Source: UBA932 sp031548545
GTDB taxonomy: Bacteria; Bacteroidota; Bacteroidia; Bacteroidales; UBA932
Direction: 5' to 3'
Assembly: GCA_031548545.1 (NCBI GenBank)
Contig: JAVBQY010000019.1
Location: forward strand, 1 to 64,000
Length of the DNA stretch: 64,000 bases
Below, piece by piece: positions 41,248 to 50,451 of the stretch. The translations under genes and the position numbers were made by a program. Position 1 is the stretch's first letter, and the number at the start of each line of letters is the position of its first letter. The notes under the pieces are model-generated. The model ran no database searches. It saw only the letters and a program-made list of their open reading frames with translations, and was not told the origin of the DNA.

Positions 41248-42242
41248 GGAGTCCATTTGTCATTCCGGGAGAAAACATCTTCCGGAGTATATTGTTTTGC
41301 TTCTTTTTCCGACAGCCGGCGGCTCCAGGCCACCCGGCCTGTAAAGTCCGCACCCGGGCCTTCGTTCTTGTACTCCGCATAACGGGCTGTTTTTTCATTT
41401 TCGGCATTGCGCCAGTTGTCCCAGCCCTCCGGCAGAATATGACTGCCAAGGGAGCAATGCATAAACAGCGTAGCGGCATAAGGGCGCCAGGGCCGGCCCA
41501 GATAGACCTTTTCAATACCGGGCGCTGCTGTAAGCATACAACGGTTGAATACATATCCGAAAGGCATATCTTCGGGAGTAGAGGCGGCTGTAATATAAGA
41601 ATTTTTCTTGCTGTGGATGGTGCACGCTTCAAACCAGGCGGTAGCCGGACCGAAAATAAAATCAGTGGTGCCTTCAATGTAACAGTGGTCATAATATTGC
41701 CTGGTACCGGCCTTTCCGGTAAACAGGGTGTCCTGATTGCCCAGGAGCCGGCAGTTACGGAAAACCACACGGTCGGCCTCCACATGTACCGCTACGGCCT
41801 GCCCCAGTTGTGCGGCGTCATTTTCAACAGTGATATTTTCCGCTTCAAAACCATCACCCTGAATAAGGATGGTGTAGGTTTTAAAGGTGCCCATCTTGTC
41901 GATATTGGCATGGTCATCCCAGGTAATAATGGTTTTATCCGCACTCTCTCCGACCAGCGTGATATTGGTTTTCTGGTTGGGAACTATGATTTTCTCTTTG
42001 TAGGTGCCGTTCTTTACGAAGATACGCACACGGCCTTCGGGACGGAAATCGCGGATGGAGTTAATCGCATCCTGTATATTCCGGAAATTACCGGTGCCGT
42101 CACGCGCCACTACAATATCCGCCTGGGCATAGTCGGTCCGGGCAGGATTAAGCGCAGCAGAGGGCGCCGCAGGTTGTACAGCGGACTGTGCGCCGGCGTG
42201 TGCGCACACAAATAAAGCCAATATCAAAAGTAGACATTTCAT
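41232..42242 (-). CDS. CE8 pectin methylesterase
   Basis: A secreted 336-residue enzyme (signal KCLLLILALFVCAHAGAQ) that removes methyl esters from homogalacturonan, preparing it for PL1 and GH28. Motifs: LLGNQDTLFTG with the first catalytic Asp, TDFIFGPATAWFEAC with the second, and YLGRPWRPYA with the Arg. All CE8 signatures are intact. Its ATG overlaps the stop of the CE12-PL1 gene by 4 bases (ATGA), so the two are translated together. A 12-bp perfect operator core lies within codons 12-15, at the signal peptide. Confidence 0.95.
   Translation of the reverse strand: MKCLLLILALFVCAHAGAQSAVQPAAPSAALNPARTDYAQADIVVARDGTGNFRNIQDAINSIRDFRPEGRVRIFVKNGTYKEKIIVPNQKTNITLVGESADKTIITWDDHANIDKMGTFKTYTILIQGDGFEAENITVENDAAQLGQAVAVHVEADRVVFRNCRLLGNQDTLFTGKAGTRQYYDHCYIEGTTDFIFGPATAWFEACTIHSKKNSYITAASTPEDMPFGYVFNRCMLTAAPGIEKVYLGRPWRPYAATLFMHCSLGSHILPEGWDNWRNAENEKTARYAEYKNEGPGADFTGRVAWSRRLSEKEAKQYTPEDVFSRNDKWTPNNSE
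42195..42212. promoter_or_regulatory. Operator candidate inside the CE8 start region
   Basis: The perfect core GTGTGCGCACAC (42198-42209), followed by AAA, matches 15 of 18 bases of TTTGTGTGCGCACACAAA. It overlaps codons for VCAHA of the CE8 signal peptide, about 32-45 bases inside the gene. A LacI-type protein bound here could block elongation toward CE8, GH43 and GH28, or the match could be chance. Confidence 0.5.
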
Positions 42243-44389
42243 TGCACCAAACTATTAAGATAAAGTTCCAAATTGGTATACATGCTATCTAATGTATGTA
42301 CAGCGCCGTCCATCGCGTCTTTGGGGTTAAGGCGATGGGCTTTTTCCCAGGTGTCGGGGATTCCGTCACCATCCGTATCCACAGGCGCCTTTGCAGACTT
42401 CAATAGCGGCATAGGCTCCACCTCTTTCTGAGAATCAATCATTCCGTTTTTACCATAAGCAGCCGTACCGGTCCGTACTTCGCGGATCACCCGGTTATCA
42501 ATGGCGTCACGCTTAGCTCCGGCATGCTTCAATACATTTTCATAGGCCAAGGCCGCCGGGTCGGTGGCTGTAGGGACAATAGCAAAAGCCTTATCCACAC
42601 GCACCACATCCATAATCTTACTGAAGTTCGGAGAGGCCGGCTGATAATCCTGCTCAATGCCTAATTTTTCCTGATAGACCTTAAAGTCTACGCCTTTCCA
42701 ATTGTCTGCGGAAACCGCAGTATCTCCGGCCATGATATTACCGGCAACAAAGAAGCGGCCGAAATCATGGAATCCGTTTTTATCTTTGCTCTGCCAGGCT
42801 TCCAAGATACGGTTACGCACATTTTTCTTCGTGGCCGGACCGGCTTTGTAATAATTGTTCACCATATTGTGCTGTCCATTTTCTCCGGCATAGGAACTAT
42901 TGAAACCCCAGTTATAAATAACGTTATTGCGAAAATCCACCCACTCGGTCTCCGGCGTATCTTCGTGATAGCGGGCGCCACAGAAGCGGGGATTGCGGCT
43001 GCTGTGATGGGCCAGGAGGTTATGGTGGAAGCTGGCGCCCATGCCGCCCCAGATACCGCCGTAACCGTGTGCACCTTTTTGGTGTACGGAATTTACCAGG
43101 CTCTCGTAAATCAGGCACCATTGAAGGGTGAAAGATTCATTGTTATAGAACGAGGCGCATTCGTCCGAACTCCAACTCATGGTGCAGTGGTCTATGATAA
43201 GGCGTTTTTGCCGGGAGGCGGAGATGGCATCATCTTCTACCTGATTACTGTCTCCCAAACGGAAGTGCAGGTAGCGGATAATCACATTGTCCGCTTCGAT
43301 TTTCACCGGATCACCGGTAATACATATGCCGTCGCCGGGGGCGGATTGCCCGGCTATGGTAAGATCATTTTCCTTGATTTCAAGGGGTGTGTCCAATTCA
43401 ATCGTACCGGAAAGGGCGAACAATATAGTGCGGGGGCCTTTTGTTTTTACTGCCTCGCGCAGGCTGCCGGGCCCTTTATCATTCAGATTCGTAACATAAA
43501 TTACCTTACCGCCGCGGCCGCCGGAGGTATATTTACCGAAGCCGTCCGCACCGGGAAAAGCCAATTTTGACATACCAGGCGCATAATAGGTGGCAGACTT
43601 CAGCGAGGTCCGGGGATCGGCTATACGTGCTGCCGGAGAAATAAAGTAAGGCGCCAAATCAGGCACCGCCCGTATCAGCCCTTCGGCAGCCATTTTGGTC
43701 ACTACCGGTGCACTTTGTATGTTCAGGTGGGTATTGTCTTCTTTGCCCTTGGGAGCGCAAAGGCTCTCGCCGGGCGCCAGGTTCATGAATTGATCAAAGG
43801 AGGCGTCCGGGCCAAGCCGGCGCAGCCAGTTAGCCGTAGAGTCATAGAGGTCTACCAGCGGAACATTCATTTGCGCCGCCACCTCGCGCGTTACGTCCAG
43901 GTAACGGCCATGGGTATTGACCAATTGCCCGTCCGTATCAAATTTACGGCGAGAGATGGAGGTATAGAGTACCGGTTTGCCGCCCTTGCTGCGGGTTTCT
44001 TCCACATAACGGGTGAGATTGGCGCGGAAATCCGTTTCGGCAGCGGCATAACGTACCGTATCGTCGAGTTTGCCATCATTGTGTCCGAATTCTATGATCA
44101 CATAGTCTCCGGGCCTGATGCTTTCATACACTTTCTGCCAGTGGCCGAGGGTACGGAAACTTTTCGTACTGCGGCCGTTCACCGCATGGTTTTCTATCCG
44201 CACATTTTCATTGAAGAAAGAGGCGAAAAACATCCCCCATCCCCGCTCGCGGTTGTCCTTATCCAGGGGCTTGTCGGCCATGGTAGAATCTCCGCAAAGG
44301 AAGACCGTGATTTTCTTCTGCGGCGCCGCAGCCCCCACCAAAAATATAATGAAGAGTGAATAACTAATAACGAATAATATATTCTTCAT
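42239..44389 (-). CDS. CE12 pectin acetylesterase fused to PL1 pectate lyase
   Basis: A secreted two-enzyme chain of about 716 residues. After the signal KNILFVISYSLFIIFLVGAA comes an SGNH esterase of CE12 type: FLCGDSTMAD (nucleophile Ser), AVNGRSTKSF, IIEFGHNDGK and DNTHLN (Asp-His). From about residue 255 a PL1 lyase follows: FPGADGFGKYTSGGRGGKV, IIDHCTMSWSSDECAS, and SSRNPRFCG with the catalytic-Arg region. The end carries DTDGDGIPDTWEKAHRLNP, a calcium-binding type 3 repeat. Start ATG 44389 is preferred over 44425. One chain could deacetylate and then cut the same pectin. Confidence 0.92.
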   Translation of the reverse strand: MKNILFVISYSLFIIFLVGAAAPQKKITVFLCGDSTMADKPLDKDNRERGWGMFFASFFNENVRIENHAVNGRSTKSFRTLGHWQKVYESIRPGDYVIIEFGHNDGKLDDTVRYAAAETDFRANLTRYVEETRSKGGKPVLYTSISRRKFDTDGQLVNTHGRYLDVTREVAAQMNVPLVDLYDSTANWLRRLGPDASFDQFMNLAPGESLCAPKGKEDNTHLNIQSAPVVTKMAAEGLIRAVPDLAPYFISPAARIADPRTSLKSATYYAPGMSKLAFPGADGFGKYTSGGRGGKVIYVTNLNDKGPGSLREAVKTKGPRTILFALSGTIELDTPLEIKENDLTIAGQSAPGDGICITGDPVKIEADNVIIRYLHFRLGDSNQVEDDAISASRQKRLIIDHCTMSWSSDECASFYNNESFTLQWCLIYESLVNSVHQKGAHGYGGIWGGMGASFHHNLLAHHSSRNPRFCGARYHEDTPETEWVDFRNNVIYNWGFNSSYAGENGQHNMVNNYYKAGPATKKNVRNRILEAWQSKDKNGFHDFGRFFVAGNIMAGDTAVSADNWKGVDFKVYQEKLGIEQDYQPASPNFSKIMDVVRVDKAFAIVPTATDPAALAYENVLKHAGAKRDAIDNRVIREVRTGTAAYGKNGMIDSQKEVEPMPLLKSAKAPVDTDGDGIPDTWEKAHRLNPKDAMDGAVHTLDSMYTNLELYLNSLVQ
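44347..44380. repeat. AGTGAATAACTAATAACGAATAATAT tract within the CE12-PL1 signal peptide
   Basis: The minus strand ATATTATTCGTTATTAGTTATTCACT, with the following CTTCATTATATTTTT, belongs to the same repeat type and is coding: it specifies the signal-peptide core ILFVISYSLFIIF. The corresponding stretch of the tract before the hydrolase gene at 37981-38010 is very similar. Confidence 0.5.
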
Positions 44390-44438
44390 CAATCTCTTTT
44401 GTTTAAATTTCTCTTGTATGCTCATTATTCACGATGCG

Positions 44439-45881
44439 TTAATCATTAGTCACTTTTTTTCCATTGATATACAGACGGTCAAACTTAACGTCTTTGGCGC
44501 CGGTCATAGCATTGCCTTTTTCCACCCCATTGAACTTACAGTTGGTGATGTTGATGTCGTAGACATTCTCCCGGTCCTCAAGGCCGGTGATGTACACCCC
44601 GTATTTACTTTTCAGACTGGTAATATTTTCTATATTCACATTGCGCACCACGGGCGGAAAATCACGCAGGCAGGGTTCTTTGGGCTCATAGACCAAATTA
44701 ATCTTCAGCACGGCTTCCTTACACTGTCCGACCTTGATATTGCGTACGTATATATTTTCGATCACACCGCCGCGGCAGGCGCTGGTCTTGATACGGATCA
44801 CCCGGTCGAGCTCGGGGCTGTCCATCGCACAATTTTCCACATAGAGGTTGCGGTAGCCGCCGCTGATCTCACTGCCGATCACCACACCACCATGCCCGTC
44901 CTTCATCGTGCAATGGCGCACCACAATATTTTCGGAAGGCAGGTTCCACTTGCGGCCGTCGTTATTGCGGCCGGATTTGATGGCGATACAGTCGTCTCCC
45001 GTATCAAAGGTACAACCCTCTATCAGCACATTAGTGCTTGATTCCGGGTCGCAGCCGTCACTATTGGGGCCATGGCTGCTGATGGTTACATTACGCACCA
45101 CCAGCTGGTCACATAGCAAGGGGTGAATTACCCAAAAGGGCGAATTGCGCAAATTGACGTTTTCAATCAGGATATTTTTACACTTGTACAGGTTTATCAG
45201 CTGTGGGCGCAGGCCGTCTTCTTCGGTCATCACCCGCTGTCCCATGGGTACGCTGTTTTGTTCGTATTCCAGCAATTTAGGACGGCCGGTGCGTTGCGAA
45301 AGCATGCCCGCCTTATATCCATACCGTTCATGTCCGCTCTTGGCCCACCAGTCATTCACTGTAGCATTCCCGTCTATGGTTCCAGCTCCCGTAATGGCAA
45401 TATTTGTGGCGTTATAGGCATAAATCAAGGGACGGGCATTCAGGCAGTCAATGCCCTCCCAACGGGTAGGCACCGCCGGAAAATAATACTTAGCCTCCGT
45501 AGTAAAGCGCAATATAGCGCCTTCTTCCAAATGCAGGCAGACATGGCTCTTCAGGGTCAGGGGACCTGTATAAAACACCCCTTGGGGGACAATCACCGTT
45601 CCGCCGCCGGCCTCATAGGCGGCCTGTATGGCCTCATTGATCGCCTTATGGTTCAAGGTTTGCGGATCATCCGCCACCGCACCAAAGGAGACTATATTGT
45701 ATTTTTGCTGCCGGAAATAAGGCAACTCAATGCCTTTCACAATAGCATCGGCCTGTTTAAACGCCTCTCGCATAGTCTGCGCAGAGGCGCTATACGTCAG
45801 TGTCAGCAGGACAACCAATGCACCGAGCGTAGCGAACTCACGGGCCGTATGGCGGGTAATAATGCATGTTTTTTTTTTCAT
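44439..45881 (-). CDS. GH28 polygalacturonase, second copy
   Basis: A secreted 480-residue enzyme (signal with LGALVVLLTLTYSASAQ). GH28 motifs are GPNSDGCDPESS, GDDCIAIKSG, KDGHGGVVIGSEISGG and RIKTSACRGG. NSDG here is closer to the classic NTDG than in the other GH28. This variety may give one exo- and one endo- or rhamnogalacturonan-acting enzyme, though the preference is not predictable from sequence. It lies between the uxaA and CE12-PL1 genes on the minus strand. Confidence 0.94.
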   Translation of the reverse strand: MKKKTCIITRHTAREFATLGALVVLLTLTYSASAQTMREAFKQADAIVKGIELPYFRQQKYNIVSFGAVADDPQTLNHKAINEAIQAAYEAGGGTVIVPQGVFYTGPLTLKSHVCLHLEEGAILRFTTEAKYYFPAVPTRWEGIDCLNARPLIYAYNATNIAITGAGTIDGNATVNDWWAKSGHERYGYKAGMLSQRTGRPKLLEYEQNSVPMGQRVMTEEDGLRPQLINLYKCKNILIENVNLRNSPFWVIHPLLCDQLVVRNVTISSHGPNSDGCDPESSTNVLIEGCTFDTGDDCIAIKSGRNNDGRKWNLPSENIVVRHCTMKDGHGGVVIGSEISGGYRNLYVENCAMDSPELDRVIRIKTSACRGGVIENIYVRNIKVGQCKEAVLKINLVYEPKEPCLRDFPPVVRNVNIENITSLKSKYGVYITGLEDRENVYDINITNCKFNGVEKGNAMTGAKDVKFDRLYINGKKVTND

Positions 45882-45911
45882 CTGGCTTGTTTTAAACGCA
45901 GGCCTAATTTC

Positions 45912-47396
45912 CTACAAAGTCACTCCTGTTTTGAAGATAGCGATTTCGCGGTAGTTGGATTTTTCGTTGTTCACAAACTCCCCTCCGGCTACCCGAATGA
46001 GATATTCGATAAAACGTTCGCAGGTTTGGTCCATCGGCTCATCTTCCAGGATCACGCCGGCATTGAAATCAATCCAATTGGGTTTGAGGGCGGCAATGCG
46101 GGAATTGGTAGAAATTTTCATGGTGGGAACAAAGGTGCCGAAAGGTGTACCGCGGCCGGTAGTAAACAATACCATCTGACAGCCCGACGAGGCTAAGGCT
46201 GTAGCGGCTACCAGGTCATTGCCCGGAGCGCTCAGCAGGTTCAGTCCTTTTGTTTTCAAACGCTCGCCGTAAGTCAATACGTCGACAACGGTTGCGGCGC
46301 CGCCCTTCTGCGTACAGCCCAGCGATTTTTCTTCGAGGGTGGAAATACCGCCGGCCTTATTGCCCGGCGAAGGATTTTCATAGACCGGCTGCTTGTTGGC
46401 CATGAAATATTCCTTGAAGTCATTAATCAGATGCACGGTTTTGTCGAACACACCGGTATTTTCACTGCGGTTCATCAGGATGGTTTCCGCACCGAACATT
46501 TCCGGCACTTCCGTGAGGATGGTGGTACCGCCCTGGGCGATCAGAAAGTCGGAAAACATTCCCACCAGCGGATTGGCGGTAATCCCGGAGAAACCATCCG
46601 ATCCGCCGCATTTAAGGCCGATCTTCAATTCCGAAAGCGGAATGTCTTCACGTTGCGCCTTAATGGCCTCCGCATACAACTTGCGCAATACGGCCATGCC
46701 CTCTCCTATCTCGTCCCCCACTTTCTGGGTTTCAATAAATTCAATGTGCGCCTTTGTATCCCCGATAAATTCTTTGAACGCGCCGATCTGGTTGTTTTCG
46801 CAGCCCAGTCCCACTACCAATACCGCACCGGCATTAGGGTGCAGGGCCAGGTCACGGAGGATCTTACGGGTATTCTCATGGTCGTCACCCAACTGTGAAC
46901 AGCCATAATTGTGCGGGAAGGCGACAATGGCGTCCAGGCCCCGGCCTCCCGTCTCTTCCTGTAAGCGAGCGGCCAGCTGGTTGGCAATGCCGTTCACACA
47001 ACCCACCGTCGGGATAATCCACAGTTCGTTACGCACGCCCACCTCGCCGGTAGCGCGGCGATAGCCTTTGAATGTACGGTTACGGTTGGTAAAGCGTACT
47101 TGTTGCAGTTGCGGATTGTAGCTATATTCCAATACGCCGGAAAGATTGGTCTTGATATTCTTTTCATTCACCCAATCGCCCTGTTTAATATCCGACACGG
47201 CATGGCCGATCGGATAACCGTATTTAACGATGTGCGCGCCCACGGACAGGTCCGTTAATGCAAATTTATGTCCGGCGGGAATATCCGCACTTAAACGGAT
47301 CGTTATACCGTCGATATTCACGGTAGTTCCGGACTTGAGGTCTACGATAGCCACAGCTACGTTGTCTGCTTGGTTTATTTTGAGGTAGGGAGTCAT
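45912..47396 (-). CDS. uxaA: Altronate dehydratase
   Basis: A 494-residue enzyme that turns D-altronate into 2-keto-3-deoxygluconate (KDG). The N-terminal SAF domain (about residues 1-90) is followed by the catalytic part with GCVNGIANQL, FPHNYGCSQLGDDHENT, GLGCENNQ and LKCGGSDGFSGI, whose Cys residues fit the metal site of the family. It receives altronate from UxaB and passes KDG to KdgK. The ATG at 47396 follows a repeat tract; the upstream gene is the LacI regulator. Confidence 0.95.
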   Translation of the reverse strand: MTPYLKINQADNVAVAIVDLKSGTTVNIDGITIRLSADIPAGHKFALTDLSVGAHIVKYGYPIGHAVSDIKQGDWVNEKNIKTNLSGVLEYSYNPQLQQVRFTNRNRTFKGYRRATGEVGVRNELWIIPTVGCVNGIANQLAARLQEETGGRGLDAIVAFPHNYGCSQLGDDHENTRKILRDLALHPNAGAVLVVGLGCENNQIGAFKEFIGDTKAHIEFIETQKVGDEIGEGMAVLRKLYAEAIKAQREDIPLSELKIGLKCGGSDGFSGITANPLVGMFSDFLIAQGGTTILTEVPEMFGAETILMNRSENTGVFDKTVHLINDFKEYFMANKQPVYENPSPGNKAGGISTLEEKSLGCTQKGGAATVVDVLTYGERLKTKGLNLLSAPGNDLVAATALASSGCQMVLFTTGRGTPFGTFVPTMKISTNSRIAALKPNWIDFNAGVILEDEPMDQTCERFIEYLIRVAGGEFVNNEKSNYREIAIFKTGVTL

Positions 47397-47401
47397 ATGG
47401 A

Positions 47402-47444
47402 TAGTGAATAATGAATAGTGAATAGTGAACCGAGCAAAGTAGGG
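47402..47444. repeat. GAATAATGAATAGTGAATAGTGAACCGAGCAAAG tract
   Basis: The plus strand shows ATAGTGAATAATGAATAGTG followed by AATAGTGAACCGAGCAAAGTAGGG. Its tail GAACCGAGC(A/G)AAG matches that of 38024-38037. It fills the whole 48-base junction between the regulator stop and uxaA. Confidence 0.7.
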
Positions 47445-48539
47445 TTATTCATTCAGCCGATGGTTGAACTGGATGTATTCATCCACATTTTCGGCAGTGA
47501 GGATATCTACGGGAATATAATTGACACGATGTAATTTTTGTTTGAAGATTAATTCCTTGCACAGGTCTTTCACGCAGAGGTAGCCCTGCATTTCAGGGCG
47601 CTGGGCGATAAGGTAGGCTACTTCTTTATTTTTCAGGGCCACTACATTGGGTTCCAGCTCGTCATAGCCGATTATTTTTAGTTTGCCGCACTTTACTTCC
47701 TTCAAATAAACCAGCATCCTATGCACGCGGGAACTGAAGATCACCGCACCGGAAATATTGGCATATTGTTTGAACACCCGGTGGATATTAGAAAGGCTTT
47801 CCTCCCTGTTATCGGCATGCAGGTCCAGGCGCACGAGGTTATATTTATCTCGCAGGCCCTGTTCTTCCACATAGGCCATAAAACCTTTTTCACGGTTGGT
47901 TGCCTGGTTGGACCCCTGCGTACCGCGACGCAAGGAGTGGGCCAATAATACCGTCGTCTTTTCCGGCAGTCCGTCCAACAGCAATTTAGCCACCTGATAA
48001 CCGCTCTTGTGCGAGTGCTGGCCATAATAAGTCAAGCCCTTCACCTGTTCAAGATCGGAGTCTATCAAGACATAGGGCACCTTCTTTTTCTCCATCTTTT
48101 TGGCAAAATCAACGGATTCGTCAATGAATACCGGTGCAAAAATCATGGCTACGGGCGGATCCGCCAATAAACCGGCCGCCTCCTGCTCAAAAGAATTTTT
48201 GTCATATTGATTGAAGAACACATATTTCACACTCACGCGGTAACTGGCCATTTCCTTGCAGGCCTTTTCTATGCCGGCATGGATATAGCTCCAATATTCG
48301 CCCGCTTCAAAACGGGGAATGAAGGCCACAATACTCAAGTCCTTGTTCAAGGCCAAAGAACGGGCCACCAGGTTGGGCTGATAAGCCAGCTGTTTAATGA
48401 TGGCTTCTATCTTTTCCCGTTTTTCATCACATACATGTCCGCGGTCATGGATCACCCGGTCTACGGTTCCTGTAGAGACACCGGCCATCCTGGCGATGTC
48501 TTTGATGCGAAGTTTGGTATTTTTAATCGTCTCCGGCAT
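47445..48539 (-). CDS. LacI-family transcriptional regulator of the pectin region
   Basis: A 364-residue regulator. The N-terminal helix-turn-helix is IKDIARMAGVSTGTVDRVIH (about residues 12-31), with the hinge helix PNLVARSLA near 55-63. The periplasmic-binding-protein-like sensor domain follows, with FAPVFIDESVDFAKKM and YYGQHSHKSGYQVAKLLL. The ligand is likely a uronate or KDG-type acid, inferred from context. LacI proteins bind palindromes with a central CG, and exactly such a palindrome occurs five times in this region (see findings). It is encoded between PL1 and uxaA on the same strand and has no operator directly upstream, so it may be transcribed from the PL1 promoter. Confidence 0.9.
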   Translation of the reverse strand: MPETIKNTKLRIKDIARMAGVSTGTVDRVIHDRGHVCDEKREKIEAIIKQLAYQPNLVARSLALNKDLSIVAFIPRFEAGEYWSYIHAGIEKACKEMASYRVSVKYVFFNQYDKNSFEQEAAGLLADPPVAMIFAPVFIDESVDFAKKMEKKKVPYVLIDSDLEQVKGLTYYGQHSHKSGYQVAKLLLDGLPEKTTVLLAHSLRRGTQGSNQATNREKGFMAYVEEQGLRDKYNLVRLDLHADNREESLSNIHRVFKQYANISGAVIFSSRVHRMLVYLKEVKCGKLKIIGYDELEPNVVALKNKEVAYLIAQRPEMQGYLCVKDLCKELIFKQKLHRVNYIPVDILTAENVDEYIQFNHRLNE

Positions 48540-48542
48540 TGC

Positions 48543-50318
48543 TTAAGGATTAACAAGGCTGTTCAGGTAATTTTCAAGATTGGTATAGCCGTTGGCGGCC
48601 AACTTAGGACCGTCTGTGGCATCATTCGGATTCAGTCCGTTGGCCGTTTCCCAGGCGTCGGGCATACCATCCGCATCGGTATCCGTGGGCACGGCGCCGG
48701 TCGTATAAGTATCCCATCCATTCACGTCTGCCTGCGAATCAATCATCCCGGCGCGTGTTCTGCCACTCACACCGGAGGGCAGCGTCTTTAAAGGCTCTAC
48801 GCTATAGTAGGCCCGAACAGGAGCCAGGCCCATGTACACTTCATTGGTTACGCGCATATCGGTAGCATCGCGGTGCAGGCTGGCGCCGGCCTGAGCCAAG
48901 ACGGAAGTATACGCATCTTCCGCCGACTGAGTCGTCACCGTAATCGTACCACTGGAAAACTCCGTAGTTGATTTTAAGTCTTCTTTATTCTTTGACGAAG
49001 GGTTAGGCTGTACCCCCTGCCAATTGTCATTGGTAACCGCCGTACTCGCGGACATCACATTTCCAGCGACATAAAACTTACCCCACACCCCTGCCGGCTG
49101 GTTATTAGACCCGTCATCGGCATTCGGCTGCATGATACGTGTGGTATTCGCCGAGGTCGCAGTCGGCTTATAATAATTGTTCACTATATTATAGCTTCCG
49201 CCTTCGCCGGCATAAGCGCTATTGGCCCCCCAGTTATAAATCACATTATTCCGGAAATCCACCCGTTCCTTGTCCGGTGTATTAGAATAACGCGAACCGC
49301 AGAAACGCGGATTCCGGCTATCATGGTGCGCCAGCAGGTTGTGGTGAAAGGTAGCGCCATGGCCGCCCCAAATGCCGCCATAACCGTGGGCGCCTTTATT
49401 ATGCACGGAAATGCGCAGGCTTTCGGAAATAATACACCATTGCATGGTAAAATTTTCATTGTCGTAGAAGGAGGAACACTCATCCGTACTCCAGCTCATA
49501 CTGCAATGGTCTATTATAATATTCTTCTGGTTGCGCCCCCATAAAGCATCGTCGGCGGTCTGGCTTTCATCACCCATGCGAAAACGCATATAGCGGATAA
49601 TCACATTATTCGCCTTGACCACTACCGGATGATTCTTAATACAGATACCGGCACCCGGAGCGCTATGCCCGGCAATGGTAAGGTCGCCGTTCTTGATTTC
49701 CAATGTAGAGTTCAGGGCTATAATGCCCGATACTTTGAACATAATGGTACGCGCCCCCGTCTGGCCGACAGCCCAACGTAAAGAGCCCTGCGTATTGTTA
49801 TCCGACAGGTTGGTTACATAAATCACCCTGCCGCCGCGGCCACCGGTGGTATACATCCCGTAGCCTTCGGCGCCGGGAAAAGCGGTTACCGTCGCCGGAG
49901 GCGGAGGAGGCGTGACACTGCCGCTGCTTACAGTAACAGCAACTGTTTTAGCAGCCTCCAGTCCGGCCTTGCTAACGGCAATCACCTTAAAAGCCGTAGT
50001 CAGTGTAGTGGGCGCTACGGCCTGAGAAAAACTATAGTTAGCTCCGGAAGGGAAAAAAGTACTCTTCAGATTTTCCGTATTACCCGACACCTCATAAAAT
50101 TTCACCGCGCTCAGGTCCGAATTGCAGGTCACCGATCCGGTCACGGTAGCGGCGGCATCTGCCGGCAAGGTATAGGTGTACGCTGACTGCCCGAAAACCA
50201 CCACCGGCGCTTCGGGATTTACAGGGTTATTCTCTTCTTTGTTTCCACAGGAAGTTATAACGAATGCTACGGCAAATACAACAATGGCAAAAGGAAATAT
50301 ATTCTTCATTCTTTTCAT
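48543..50318 (-). CDS. PL1 pectate lyase, surface lipoprotein
   Basis: A protein of about 591 residues with a lipoprotein signal (MKRMKNIFPFAIVVFAVAFV, lipobox ITSC). An Ig-like beta domain (residues 35-140) and a Pro-rich linker (SVTPPPPPATV) precede the PL1 beta-helix: FPGAEGYGMYTTGGRGGRV, IIDHCSMSWSTDECSS, and DSRNPRFCGSRY with the catalytic region. A C-terminal DTDADGMPDAWETANGLNP calcium-type repeat ends the chain. It is a close paralogue of the lyase half of the CE12-PL1 protein. The ATG at 50318 (or 50309) gives the signal; the ATG at 50402 lies in the operator and is discounted. Confidence 0.92.
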   Translation of the reverse strand: MKRMKNIFPFAIVVFAVAFVITSCGNKEENNPVNPEAPVVVFGQSAYTYTLPADAAATVTGSVTCNSDLSAVKFYEVSGNTENLKSTFFPSGANYSFSQAVAPTTLTTAFKVIAVSKAGLEAAKTVAVTVSSGSVTPPPPPATVTAFPGAEGYGMYTTGGRGGRVIYVTNLSDNNTQGSLRWAVGQTGARTIMFKVSGIIALNSTLEIKNGDLTIAGHSAPGAGICIKNHPVVVKANNVIIRYMRFRMGDESQTADDALWGRNQKNIIIDHCSMSWSTDECSSFYDNENFTMQWCIISESLRISVHNKGAHGYGGIWGGHGATFHHNLLAHHDSRNPRFCGSRYSNTPDKERVDFRNNVIYNWGANSAYAGEGGSYNIVNNYYKPTATSANTTRIMQPNADDGSNNQPAGVWGKFYVAGNVMSASTAVTNDNWQGVQPNPSSKNKEDLKSTTEFSSGTITVTTQSAEDAYTSVLAQAGASLHRDATDMRVTNEVYMGLAPVRAYYSVEPLKTLPSGVSGRTRAGMIDSQADVNGWDTYTTGAVPTDTDADGMPDAWETANGLNPNDATDGPKLAANGYTNLENYLNSLVNP

Positions 50319-50333
50319 AAAATTAAAAACAGA

Positions 50334-50341
50334 CAAATTTA
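50334..50341 (-). promoter_or_regulatory. -7 promoter box of the PL1 gene
   Basis: The minus strand reads TAAATTTG, 16 bases before the ATG at 50318. A TTG at 50364-50362 lies 20 bases upstream of it and could be the -33 element. Confidence 0.6.
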
Positions 50342-50387
50342 ATAAAAAGATACGAGAAGAACAAGCAAAAAAATACAAAAAACACAC

Positions 50388-50405
50388 CTTGTGTGCGCAC
50401 ACAAG
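50388..50405. promoter_or_regulatory. LacI-type operator upstream of the PL1 gene
   Basis: CTTGTGTGCGCACACAAG is a perfect 18-base palindrome with the central CG typical of LacI-family sites. It lies about 50-70 bases upstream of the PL1 -7 box, beyond the usual -33 position. Confidence 0.8.
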
Positions 50406-50451
50406 TGCAAAATTTCAAAATCAAAGCAAAAAAACTAAAGTGGAAAAAATG

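Noticed and set aside
37981..47444. Possible CRISPR array or phage repeats from the GAATAGTGAAT tracts
   Set aside because: Units are short, adjoining and degenerate, without spacers of constant length; there are no cas genes.
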